From contig OZ017770.1 of assembly GCA_963969345.1 (NCBI GenBank), forward strand, positions 939,246 to 1,003,245: a DNA stretch of 64,000 bases, in the 5' to 3' direction. The stretch is from Turbatrix aceti (Eukaryota > Nematoda > Chromadorea > Rhabditida > Panagrolaimidae). Positions within the stretch are counted from its first letter, which is position 1. Every line of letters begins with the position of its first letter. Shown piece after piece: positions 53,730-64,000 of this stretch. Made by a program: the position numbers and the translations under genes. The notes below the pieces were generated by a model that was given only the letters and a program-made list of their open reading frames with translations, ran no database searches and had not been told where the DNA came from.

Positions 53730-55914
53730 CTATTGTGAATATCCATTCGTGTGCAATTTTGTCAGACCGTTGGCGAAGCCATTCATTCTTCTCAACACTG
53801 TTTGGTAGACATAGTTGCTGTGAGATGGGAGGCGCTGAAAGCTGCCGTGCGCACGATCGACGTGAAGCTCGCCATTTTCCCACACAACTTTGCCTTTGCA
53901 GATTGTAATCTCTGCTACACCGTGGCAACGCATGCCTTCAAAGATGTTAAAATCGTGGGCGTGATGATGCGTTGAGGCTGAAATAATTCGAGCAGCCGCG
54001 GGATTCCAAACCACAATATCAGCGTCAGAGCCAGGTGCAATCCGGCCTTTGCGGGGATAAATGTTGAAGATCTTTGCTGCATTAGAGCTGAAAATAAAAA
54101 ATGAATCACCGATTGCTTAAAACTGAACAAAAAGTGAATGAAAAACTAATCTACCCTGGAAGTTGAAAACAAAAAAAAAAAAACAAATATCCCAGCCAGC
54201 ATATGTTCAAAAAAACTTAATGTAACAAGACATTTTGCTCAGAACCAAATCTCACTCAGGGTGATGACACCCCCTGAAAGCAACAACTTTTGCACTCTCG
54301 AAAACTTTTGTTAAAAAAAAATTCAAATGTGATCAATGACATTTTATATATCTTGTGTTCAAGATACTCGTATTTGTTTGAAGATAATAAATCACTGGTG
54401 GTTATTTTTTCACGAAAAATCTTTGTTCCTGCTGATCACTTTTTTGCAACATTTGTCTACCTTCGTATGTTTTCTTTGTTTTTTTCCTAGCTTACCTTGT
54501 GACTGCCACGAAGCGCATCGGATCCATCTTGCCACAGTGTACACCTTTTTGCCAGACGACAGACATTCGATCTTCCAGTCCATTGACACCGTTTGGAATT
54601 TTCGAGAAATCACCAATGCCTTGTTGTTTCTGTGCCTTGGTAAAAGTGCAGTTATCAGTGCCCACAACGTGCAATTGGTTGCACGCAAGCAAATCCATCA
54701 ATGCATCCGGTGTAGATTGATCGGAGCTCAATGGGGGTGACATGATATGCCCAGCAGCGAGATCAAAATCAGATGAAAAGTAATGCCTGCCATCGGTACC
54801 CAGTCCAGCGGCGATGGGCTCACCAAAAATAATATTACCTTTCTGGCGGTGGTGTGCAATGGCTCGTGCTGCTCCCTTGGACATAACGTGAACGACGTAG
54901 AGTGGACAATTGGCCTGCTTTGCGACAACACATGCCCTATTGGTAGCTTCCGCTTCCAACTGTTAAAACATTTGGCAATCAACAACTGCTAAATTTTGAC
55001 ATAAACATTGCGTTTGCGACTTACCTGCTCAGGTCTGGACAGTGTGTGGCCTTGAGGACCCAGGATGCCATTTGCTTTCAACTCCTGGATTTTCTCAGCA
55101 ATGATGTATCCGTTTTCCGCGTGAACGCGTGCAAGTGCACCTAATCTTTGGCACGTTTTCATTCCTTGGTACAATTCGTCGTCATTAACCATAAATAGAT
55201 CCTTGTAAGCGAGAAAGAATTTAAAGGAATTAATACCTGAAATTAAGCATAGTGTAATTTGACTTTCCTTATAATATGTTTTACGACTACCGTATAAGGG
55301 ATTTTGTACGGCAATGGCCATTTCATCTTTCACTTGCTGCGACCACCAAGTAATTGCAATGCAAAACGAATAATCACAGCAGACATCCGGGTCAGCCCAA
55401 GATTTCCATCGACGAAAAGCTTCCAGAATTGACTCGCCTCTGCCGGGGATAACGAAATCGATAATCTAAATGCAAATTAACCATTGGCTCGCGTGTTGGG
55501 GGAGCCAGCTTACCATCGTTGTGCCTCCTGCCAGAGCCGCTCGCGTGCCGGTATAGAAATCGTCAGCGGTCACTTGACCCATAAAAGGCATCTGCAGATG
55601 CGTATGAGGATCAATGCCCCCCGGAATGACATAGCGGCCAGCGGCATTAATTATGCGGAAATCATCCCGGCTGCTAACTTCAGGTGGCACGATGACATTT
55701 TGTTCAACGGCACTGCAATTGAAAAAAAAAGATTAAACAGTATTCGTTGTTCTGCTTTCGAATTGGCCAATTCTAGCCTGCTTAATGAGAGATGTCGCAC
55801 TTTAATGAGCCTCTCTCTTGCCACTTACACAATTTTTCCATCTACGACAAGGACATCGGCTTCGACCATGACGTCGTCATTGACAACGATACCATTTTGG
55901 ATTAAAAGCGCCAT
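53730..55914 (-). CDS. dhp: Dihydropyrimidinase (hydantoinase family), catalytic
   Basis: Six exons (55914-55829, 55712-55514, 55465-55291, 55236-55025, 54959-54496, 54087-53730) encode 497 residues. The enzyme opens dihydrouracil and dihydrothymine rings in cytosolic pyrimidine breakdown. Catalytic features are intact: [12 protein letters not shown] (metal HxH), FLAYKDLF (carboxylated lysine), [13 protein letters not shown] and [14 protein letters not shown] (metal His), and [11 protein letters not shown] (Asp). [16 protein letters not shown] and [17 protein letters not shown] also match. Length equals animal DHP. The ATG lies 9 nt after TTGTTACAG, a likely trans-splice acceptor. The gene follows UNC-33, its non-enzymatic paralogue, by 308 bp on the same strand. 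C. elegans has dhp-1 and dhp-2; I cannot say which this matches. Confidence 0.95.
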
Positions 55915-55922
55915 TTCGTTAA

Positions 55923-55957
55923 ACTGTAACAACACGAGGTTCACAAATCGTTTTATT
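55923..55957 (-). promoter_or_regulatory. Poly(A) signal of UNC-33 next to the DHP trans-splice acceptor
   Basis: On the minus strand AATAAA (55957-55952) is followed 27 nt later by GTTGTTACAG, whose AG is at 55925-55924, then the DHP ATG at 55914. The poly(A) site of UNC-33 would fall almost on the acceptor of DHP, as in nematode operons where cleavage and trans-splicing coincide. Use is inferred. Confidence 0.4.
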
Positions 55958-56221
55958 TCAATTGGATAGTAATTAAGCAAGTCGCAACAATTAATCGCAA
56001 AAAAATACTCTGATTGACACAATTTATAGCTTCAACCGCGGATGTCAGACAAATGAAAAAACAGCTGGCCTGAAGCCAATTGAAACATTTTGTTGTGCAC
56101 ACAGCCGAGGCCAGGTGATCCAAGAAAGGCCAAAAACGCGTTTTTTTATCAAGCAAAAAAAAGCAAGAATTCGGGTACACCTTTCCTAGCTGATGAAGGC
56201 TCAACAACTGCCGATTGCCGC

Positions 56222-59200
56222 CTACCAAAAGCCACTCGACTTCCCGCCTGGTGGATGAGTTACTTTTGTTCTTGCCTTGGCAGTAGTAGCAGGCTCTGTC
56301 GTACCTGCAATGAGAGAACGGGTTGGGTATATGTCTGGCATTACAATACAAAAGCTGTCAAATGCACCTACCTCGTGATCCGCGGGCTCCTGTCGATGAG
56401 TGCGGCCGAACTCCATCGGTGCTCTTGGACATTGACGAGTTCATCGTTCCATCGGTGATGCCCAGTGAAAGTGCATTCATGTTTTCTCGAAGGTGAACTA
56501 CTGAGAATATAAATGGAGAATTTGGTCGAAGTTGAACAAATTTTCCCTTGCCAGGAATGGCGCCAACGTGCTTGCCATCCTTATAAATCACTTTGCCAGC
56601 ACAGATGGTAGCTGCTGGATGCGCGTGCACAGATATAGACTCAAATATTGATGAATCGGCTTTAGACAGGTGTGACTTAGCTGACAGCCTGCGTGTCGCT
56701 TTTGCATCCCATACAACAAGATCCGCATCTGCACCCACTGCAATACGACCCTTTCTCGGATACAAATTGAAGGTTTTGGCGGCGTTCGAGCTCGTTACGG
56801 CTACAAAACGCATGGGATCTATGCGTCCTGTTGTAACTGCCTTTTCCCAAAGCACCATTAGTCGTTCTTCGACTCCGGTTGCCCCTTTGTTGATTCTTGT
56901 GAAATTAGTGCCGGCGCCAGGCAGCAGTACACAATGATCGCTGACCAGCATCGTGAGTTGTCCACTGTAAGATTAATAATGGGTTACACCCTATAGACTC
57001 GATAAACCCACTTTGCAAGGAGTTCAATAGCATCGTTGATATGCCCGCTGCCCTCGCGGAGGGGTATCTTAGTCAATATAGCCGGATTGGTCTGGCTCGG
57101 ACCCACGAGAGCTCCGGCCGGAACTTCGGCGTATATTAATGCTCCATTCTGTCTGCCTTTATGAACCGCACGTGTTGCCTCCGATGAGGTAGCCGAGAGA
57201 ACGGCCACGGGGCAGTTGGTTATCTCACTGAGAGTCGCAACATGCTGGATGCGATCGGCTTCGAGCTAAAAAAATTTGAGCAAAATATATAATGGCACGC
57301 TTTACACGATAACATAGCGCCTATGTCTGACAAGTGGCACTCATTGTCTATTGACAGGTTTCACAAAGAGTAGGGTATAGTAACCAGACACTTTGTAACC
57401 CGAGTCAATATTTGCACGATTTTTAGTTTCCTCAAAACATGACAACTCACTTGTGCTGGCCGTGATTGTACATAGCCTTCAGGTCCGGTGACTCCATTTT
57501 TAAGAAGCTTCTTTTCAAGCAACAATGAAATGCTTCGATTTTCAGGCAGAATTCGAACGTGCGCACCAAGTTGTTTTGCGTGCTCGAAAGCAGCGTAGAG
57601 CTCGGTATCAGAGAATAAATCGAGGATGAAAGAATTGACGCCCTTCTCGCGGACAAGTATATCCATTTCTGACTTTGTGGCATCTGTCCACTTTGGAATA
57701 ACGACACTTAGTGCGTAGTTGCAAACACATCGTGAGCCAATTTCTTGCTTGGTTCGATCGAATGCCGTCAGAAGAGTATCTTCAGGTCGCGGAAGCACAA
57801 CGTCAATGATCTAGAAAAATCATAACACTAATAAAATGTCCCCTTAATAATAAAACTCACAGTAGCAGTACCGCCGGCAAGAGCAGATTTGGATCCAATA
57901 ATGAAATCATCGATCGAGCCCGGAGTCGAGAATTCAGTGTGGACGTCGATTCCTGCGGGAAGTATAAAAAATCCCGATGCATCGATCACTTCTGCATTCT
58001 CTGGTGCAATAAGTGATGGTGACACTTGTCTGCAAAAATGGAGTTAATTACGTAGCAGTCGTTTCCGTTGTACAAGGGTTCTGTCTTCCCGCAAAAGAGC
58101 TGTTCTCTCTCTTTCGAAATGCATTCATCGCTTTTGGCATTAAAAAAAAGGCAGCGGCCTTTTTTGCTCTTTTTTGTGGTTCCTTGACAGTATATTTAAA
58201 TAACCCGGGCCAACTGCATGGTACGCGTTGGTCCTTTTGTGCGTCCAAAACTGACAACGCAGCTGAACGAACAAACGTGAACACAAAAAAAATGAACACC
58301 ATCAAGTTGGGTAAAAAATCATTAAAAAAGAAAAAAATGGATTATCAAACTGCGTGTTACAACTCACTTAATTGTGCCGTCTTCGATGAGTACGTCAGCG
58401 ATAAATATTGAGTCATCGTTGATGATCTGACCACCCTTGACGAGAACAACCTTTTCGGCGCCACCACCGCCACCGCTGCCTGTTCCAGATCCACCGCCAC
58501 CGCCAGCGCCTCCGCTGCCAGTACCGCTGCCCCCACCGTTGAGCGAAACCATATTTCCGGAAGAATCTTTGCCGTTGACGTTGCCAGAATCAGATTTTTG
58601 GCTGTTATTGGTGTAATTAGTGTTACCACCACTACCACCACTGAGACCGGCTGCCGCTATAGGAGTACCGAGAACGCCGTCGCTGTCGTCAACACAACCA
58701 GTCGTTGGTATTGCTGTGGATGCGGCTAGCTCTTCGCCTTGTGCGAACTCCGCCTCTTTTTGGGCTGTCGCAATCAATTCGTCTGCATTTGGTATACCAT
58801 GGTCCTCGCAAGTGCCCTCGCTACCCATCGCATCCATGGCGACCTTTTGACCAGCGGCTGACTCCCTTTCCTCGTCATCATCGGCCAGTTCAGGGCCAGG
58901 ATTGCTCAGCTGCATGCAGCCGCCAGTGTCCTTGCTCTCATAATTGCGCTCGCTCGAGTGCGTTCGGTGTTGTCCATCATCCGGGATAAATTCATCGCTG
59001 ACAGTCGCTTCGTTTTCGTCTTCTTCATCACCGATCGGCATTCTGAAAGACCAAAACAAACATTTAAAAAGGAAATAAATAAAAAGAATGCTGTAAATTG
59101 CTAATAAAACTTACGCCGATGATTCAGCGCATTCCGGAGCAAGTTCGTCGTCAAACTTCTCAGGACCAGGTTGGGCGAAGATGTCGGAACCACCCGAGTT

Positions 59201-60097
59201 AACGACGTTGAAGTGACTGGAGGAACTCGTCCATGCAGCTCTTTTCACGCTTTCTGCGTACTTTGCCGCATGGTCTTCCACGGTTTGAAATGCACTTCCA
59301 GCAGATGCCAGACTTCTGACTTCTTCCCATTCAGAAATTTGCTTCATTTCTCTTTCCAGAACATTTGAACGCCCAAATCGTTTTTGTTGCTCGGGATGGT
59401 TGATGGTCTGGAAGCAGACGGATGAACCGGCGGTAATTTGACCATCCGTCGAAGATGCAGGAATTTCAGTCGGCGGTTCTGTTTGCTGAACTGCCACCGG
59501 AGCTGGCTCGGCGTTCGCATCTGTTGGCGCCGGTAACGAGGGTGCAACAGCTGCAGGCACCGTATTTGTTTCATGTTTTTCTGGCATTTCAATGCCTTTG
59601 GCATGTTTGCTTTCCAAGCTCGGCTGGCCTTGGAAGGGTGCGGTACCTGTGCTTGCCGATTCTACTACCTTTGTTTCACATGTGGTATCGTTAATCAATG
59701 GAGTTTCCGGTTTGAACAATTTGGGTGGTGTCTGCACTGGCCCACCACCGCCAAAAAGCTCAAGCATTGCGGATGACGTTTCGAGACCTTTTCTTTGGTT
59801 TCTGGTCACACGAGGCTCAGGCGGTGGCTTGAAAATTGGTTTATCACGAGCAGAGGTTGGCTGCTGTGGTGAGGCACATGATCGAGGAGTGCGGGCGGAA
59901 TCTGTCGATTGCACGGGTGATACCGACGCCCGTGACTGACAGGCTTCCTTCACGACGGTAATGGCATTTGCAGGACACGGGGGTATGTAATTGAAAACCT
60001 GCACCGAGCATACCAAATCGCCCTTGACAACGTTCGAAAAGAATCGCCGTCGTTGACGCGGGGCAGGGTGCTCAACAAAGTTCAGCCACGGAAACAT
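56222..60097 (-). CDS. unc-33: UNC-33/CRMP, long form: non-catalytic dihydropyrimidinase-like neuronal protein
   Basis: Seven exons (60097-59115, 59042-58368, 58029-57861, 57810-57451, 57265-57012, 56964-56372, 56304-56222) encode 1,038 residues. Residues 1-328 are a disordered N-terminus unique to the long isoform. An internal ATG at exon 2 (MPIGDEEDENE) could start the medium form, as in C. elegans. An acidic stretch and a Gly/Ser repeat linker precede the hydantoinase fold: AGIDVHTEFSTPG, GSKSALAGGTAT, RIQHVATLSEI and SNAAKTFNLYPRKGRI. The metal site is lost: HTH is HTE and the AYKD lysine and GTDNC aspartate are gone. CRMP proteins bind tubulin and order axonal and dendritic microtubules. 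The C-terminal tail is Ser/Thr-rich as in other CRMPs. It precedes the active enzyme gene in tandem. Confidence 0.93.
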
Positions 60098-60829
60098 GGT
60101 TGTCGTCGAATTTAATTAATGAAATCAGACAAAATTAAGATGTGATGACATGACCACGCAGAAAAACCCGTCGTGAGGCGATGTCTAAAATTTTTGACAT
60201 TTTAAGGTGGTGTAAGAATTACGTTTTTCAAGGAGAACCAATTGAAATCTAAACGAAACATTGGTGCAGAAAAAAAAGTAGCATGGGTTGGCGACTCAAA
60301 GAGACATTTGTTTGCAGTAGCTTTTTGGGCAAAAATGCATCACAAATCGCCATGGCTGACGGGCAAAGGCTTAGAAATGTGCGAGCGAGAACAGAAGCTG
60401 GCAGACGACGTGCAAGAGATTGGACTCACTTGATAGGCGCTCCTACAGCGCAACGATGCCTTTGGGACAACGATGTTGGCAACGACGCACGTCGTGTGGC
60501 GGAGATGGCGTCAGTCGATCTCTAAAAACCAAAGTGGCGTTGACCACCATTTTTTTGTCACCTCGACTCAAATTTCTACTTCGCGACGGTATGCGTACAA
60601 CTACATTGACATGAGAGAAATATGACAAACGAACAAATTCACCCCTCTCTTCTCGTGTTATTCTATAGCGTTATGGAGTAAAAAAGAACAAGGGTGTCCG
60701 CGAGTCAGCCGCAGAGCCTTGTGGTTGGCGCATTGCGTTCTCGACTCGTCCGTCGCTCGTTCGCCGCATGTGCAGAGGAAGTGGCTCCAAATGAGGGAGG
60801 GGCAGGGGAGGAGGCAGGCGACGAAACCG

Positions 60830-61090
60830 CTTGGCTGCAGCTGGTGCACACGAACACCCCTCCATCCCGCCGTTTTGCCGTCGGTCATCAGGCCGGCTTC
60901 GGCCATTTAGCCTTTTCTTTTTTTTTGCCAAAAATGACTGTCGTCGGCAGCCGGGTGGTAACAGGATGACGATTGATTTGTCATGACATTTGCACAACAA
61001 TTGGCATTACGCCTGACGTGTCGTGTTCGTCAAAATCGATGAATTTGATTTACGACAAAACCGCGAGCATGACAACTGATAAGTAATGAA
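60830..61090. repeat. Dispersed direct repeat, copy 1
   Basis: Shares ordered blocks with 62490-62740: GTCGGTCA(T/A)CAGGCC, then AAAAAT(G/A)ACTGTCG, CAACAATTGGCATTACGCCTGAC, GTCAAAATC(G/A)ATGAA and TTGATTTA(C/T)GACA. A 22-23 bp core is identical. Boundaries are approximate. Confidence 0.7.
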
Positions 61091-62489
61091 AATAATATTG
61101 ACCCCAAAAAATCCTAAAACTTCCTTCCGTAATCCCCCCCCCCCTGCGCAGTGGTCAACAATTGATTATAAGGGAGCCAATATGTCTGATTTTTTTACAG
61201 GACAGCTCAATAAATACGGGTGTCTGCAAGAGAGTACATAAACGCTGGCTCCTGGTTCATAATTCACTCTTGGCGCCACAGACTGTGTAGTAACTTTCAG
61301 TGAATGAAGCTCTAAAAAAAGTTTTAAATAAATGATCAAGATAGTTTTCACTCTCTCTCCTAATATATCACTTGCAATAGCCTTGAATGTCCTGTATGTG
61401 ATAACAGACAGCCATAAAAATTTTACAATTTTTTTTTTATAAATGTTGCAATCCGTAGCAAATCACTCTTACAAAAAAATTTGCAAAAAGTTTCATTAAC
61501 ACAAAATTTCACAACAGATTCCCCAGCAAATTTTTATGTTCACGTTCATACACGTTTAAGAAACAGCAACAAATAGTACGCCACTGCGGCCTAGAATAAT
61601 TTGTTAGCCGTGCAAAGTTGGCTATCATGCGCTGAATTAATTTACAGGAAATGTAGCTACGAAAACCAAAGTTGAACATTTCCCAATCGAAAGGAAATGG
61701 AAAAGGATGTTTTAAAAAAATCTAAAATTTAAAACGTGATAATCGCTTCAATTTTTCAAGTTTGTGACTAATTTATCAAAATGCTAATTTCTTAAATTTC
61801 ATTCAGTCCTCATTGAATACTTTGGGTGAATTAAGACAAGTGATTCAAGCTAAGCAGCAAACTTTTTCGTCCCCGACATAAACATTGCATAATTAAATAT
61901 TTATGCTGTGCAAAAGTAATTCAAATCTGAAGACCACAATTTTCAACTGTACCCAAAAATCATTCTTTATGTCTTTTTGTAGAACTTTTAGTTACCCGAT
62001 CTGTGAAAGTGCTCAAATTTTTTTCCAAAAATCAGTTCAATACTCACCGACGAACCAACTCCAACTTATGCAAAAAAGAGTGCTCCTGTACGATGCATTC
62101 TCTTCCAACGGATAGGACAGCAAGGGTTTGAAAACCTAATGTGTATCCATATATGGTGTTTTCTCTCCTAGTCACACAAAGTATTCTTTATTATTACGAA
62201 AATAATATATTGTTACTGTAGGAAAACTCGTAGGACATCCAAACATGCAAAAACACATGGAAAAATTCTACGAGCTGCGAATTCAGCTTCACCACTTGCC
62301 ACTCGCCTATTTTCATTGTGTTAGCTAACGGAAATAAATAGTGGTTTTTTATTTCTGGAGAATGGTGCACTAAAATCCAAGCCGTTTTTTCCATAACGAC
62401 AAGAAAACGATCACATTAAAAGTATGTACATGAATTGCGGTTGAAGCATGCATGCTAGCATGGCGTCAACGTTTGTTTGCCGAATGTGC

Positions 62490-62740
62490 AATGAAAGAAC
62501 CTGATACACAACAGCACCTCTTTGTTTTTGTCGTCGGTCAACAGGCCTGCGTCCACTTTTTTTTCTGTCAAAAATAACTGTCGGCGACAATGGGGTGACG
62601 TCTGATTTGCAACAATTGGCATTACGCCTGACTAGCCACGTTTGTCAAAATCAATGAACTTGATTTATGACAATTCCGTACGCATGCCGTGAGAACAGAT
62701 AAGAAATACATAAAAATTATGCTGACCCTTATCACGGATT
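62490..62740. repeat. Dispersed direct repeat, copy 2
   Basis: Same orientation as 60830-61090 with conserved core CAACAATTGGCATTACGCC. Copies have diverged by substitutions and small indels. No terminal inverted repeat or coding capacity was seen. Confidence 0.7.
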
Positions 62741-63264
62741 GTCATACATGATCCCCTGTACACCAGCCAGAAATACATTTTTTGTGTGACGCTGCTTGAT
62801 TTTTTTTGTTCGCTGGACAACACAACGAACAGACAGGCCGAGCACGTAAGAAAGCCGAACCATTAATGCTGACACACACAATTGCCAAACGTCTACTCCA
62901 AAAAGCACGCTTTATCATCGCTTAGCTTTTTATAATTCGTGTGCAGTATATAATAGTTTTCGAAATAACTTCGTGAAAAGTGAGATCGATAAATAAGGGA
63001 TTGGGTTGGTTGATGATTCAATTGATGAAAAAAAGACACTCGACTGTGCGGAGAATTCTCACAACGAAAGCAACTAGAACTGCTGTTTTGTGTCATGATT
63101 TTGTGCGAAAACAGTGGAAACTTTTTTTGTTCGTGTCGCGGTTGCTTACTTCAGTTCATGTATTTCGTGTTATCTTTGTTTATCGTGAATACTTAATGAT
63201 TCATTTATTGTCTTGCAGGGTTAATGTGAATATAATTATTTGTTAGGTGTTGGTTGAATTAATC

Positions 63265-64000
63265 ATGTCGCGCCAGGTTGAGCTCAAGCGAATGCTCAAC
63301 CAGGGCAAGATTAAGCGTGCAATTGCCGAGACAGATATCACCAAGGTCATGCAATCGTTTCCCGATCTAACGCCTACTCTCAAATGGCACAGCTTTCCTT
63401 CTGGCGAACAAAGCAATGCTTTTTGTCTCCGCGGAACGGTTCCTCTTCGATACAAGGTTTGCTCACTCATTTTTTATTCACGATTGCATTATTTCACCAA
63501 TTTTCAGGGTAATGTCTATCATATTCCTATCTTCATTGTTTTTCGTACCGATCATCCTTACCAGTCTCCTCTTATCTACGTCGATCCCACACCAAGCATG
63601 ACAATTCGTGAATCAGCGACGGTCAAGCCTGGAGGTCGCGTTGAGCATCCGTATGCGAATAGCTGGTCGTATCCTCGTACTGATACGCTTACACTGCTTC
63701 GCGTAGGTTCTATTTTTCATACGTTGTTCGTTTGCGGCGATGACTCATCATCTTCGGTTTTTCTAGGCTGTTGTCGCGTCCTTTGAAGAAAAATGTCCCG
63801 TGTTTTCCAAAACATCGACAGCAAGTGCAACTGTCTCACCTGCGACTACGAACTCGAATCCGCCGTATCCAGGGGGTGTCAGTGCTGCTGAGACGCCGTA
63901 TCCGATCGCGAACAGTTTTCCCTCGGCTTACACGTACACGCCGCCACTGGCTGGTGGTGGTTATCAGCCGCAGAATGCCGGTTATCAGCCCCCCTACCCG
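63265..64000 (+). CDS. tsg-101: TSG101 homologue (ESCRT-I), partial at the window end
   Basis: Three exons are visible (63265-63456, 63508-63702, 63767-64000, open at the right edge). The first 145 residues form a ubiquitin E2 variant (UEV) domain: LNQGKIKRAIAETDITKVMQ, FCLRGTVPLRYKGNVYHIPI, HPYQSPLIYVDPTPSM, then PYANSWSYPRTDTLTLL. Like all TSG101 proteins it lacks the catalytic cysteine and would bind ubiquitin and P(T/S)AP motifs during cargo sorting into multivesicular bodies. A Pro/Tyr/Ala-rich linker with NPPYPGG and GYQPPYP follows, as expected between the UEV and the coiled coil and steadiness box, which lie beyond the window. The start ATG is 4 nt after a TTGAATTAATC stretch; introns are 51 and 64 nt. 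Confidence 0.92.

Larger units (their letters stand above)
60098..63264. other. Intergenic region, about 3.2 kb, with a duplicated block
   Basis: Promoter side of both UNC-33 and TSG101. It contains two diverged direct copies of a block of about 240 bp (annotated separately) and a run of about ten C at 61135-61144. Frames are short and unsupported. A TTGCAG-like site near 63216 may be a 5' UTR acceptor of TSG101. Confidence 0.55.

Noticed and set aside
58357..58641. 94-codon Ala/Val-rich minus frame inside UNC-33
   Set aside because: Alternative frame of the Gly/Ser linker; its composition follows the repeat and it conflicts with the UNC-33 exon.

Overview
This is eukaryotic nuclear DNA, almost certainly from a nematode. 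The window carries a ground-like (hedgehog-related) domain protein, a glycosyltransferase family 92 (DUF23) protein, two saposin-domain proteins, an astacin protease with a C-terminal ShKT domain, and an UNC-33/CRMP gene with a long N-terminal extension. Introns are mostly about 40-60 nt with TTTTCAG-type acceptors. Several start codons lie a few bases after an acceptor-like TTTCAG with no obvious upstream exon, as expected for spliced-leader trans-splicing. No bacterial or organellar sequence was seen. I do not name a species.

Layout. 1-6.3 kb: a 5' exon running off the left edge, then about 6 kb of AT-rich sequence with no gene I can support. 6.3-6.8 kb (+): a small cysteine-rich tail-anchored (CYSTM-like) protein. 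6.9-15.5 kb (-): three genes on one strand: a HAD-type 5'-nucleotidase-like protein (NT5DC family), a 1,429-residue orphan, and a 400-residue helical-repeat orphan. The first two have operon-like spacing. 16.3-16.8 kb: a 5'-truncated LINE insertion with a 14-bp target-site duplication. 17.4-22.2 kb: mitochondrial metabolism, with proline dehydrogenase (-), mitoribosomal protein S18 (+) and glycine C-acetyltransferase (-). 22.5-24.3 kb (-) and 28.9-30.7 kb (+): two peptide-type class A GPCRs flanking the ground-like gene (26.1-27.0 kb, +). 30.8-34.4 kb (-): an Arp10/Arp11 dynactin-type actin-related protein and a GT92 glycosyltransferase. 34.8-35.7 kb (-): a multi-spanning membrane protein of unknown function. 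38.0-44.2 kb (-): a transmembrane collagen of the MACIT type (collagen XIII/XXIII/XXV, COL-99 like). 46.9-49.3 kb: a secreted two-EGF protein (+) convergent with two tandem saposin-like genes (-). 50.2-52.1 kb (-): the astacin-ShKT protease. 53.7-60.1 kb (-): UNC-33/CRMP followed 308 bp later, on the same strand, by its enzymatic relative dihydropyrimidinase. 63.3 kb to the end (+): the start of a TSG101/ESCRT-I gene.

The genes are not one pathway, but some group by location. Proline dehydrogenase, glycine C-acetyltransferase and S18m are mitochondrial. The collagen, astacin, EGF, saposin, ground-like and GT92 proteins enter the secretory route. UNC-33, the GPCRs and ARP10 fit neuronal or transport roles. 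The most notable arrangements are the UNC-33/DHP tandem, the possible NT5DC-orphan operon, and the LINE insertion with intact hallmarks. Coding structures were assembled by hand from reading frames and GT-AG boundaries, so exon edges are predictions.
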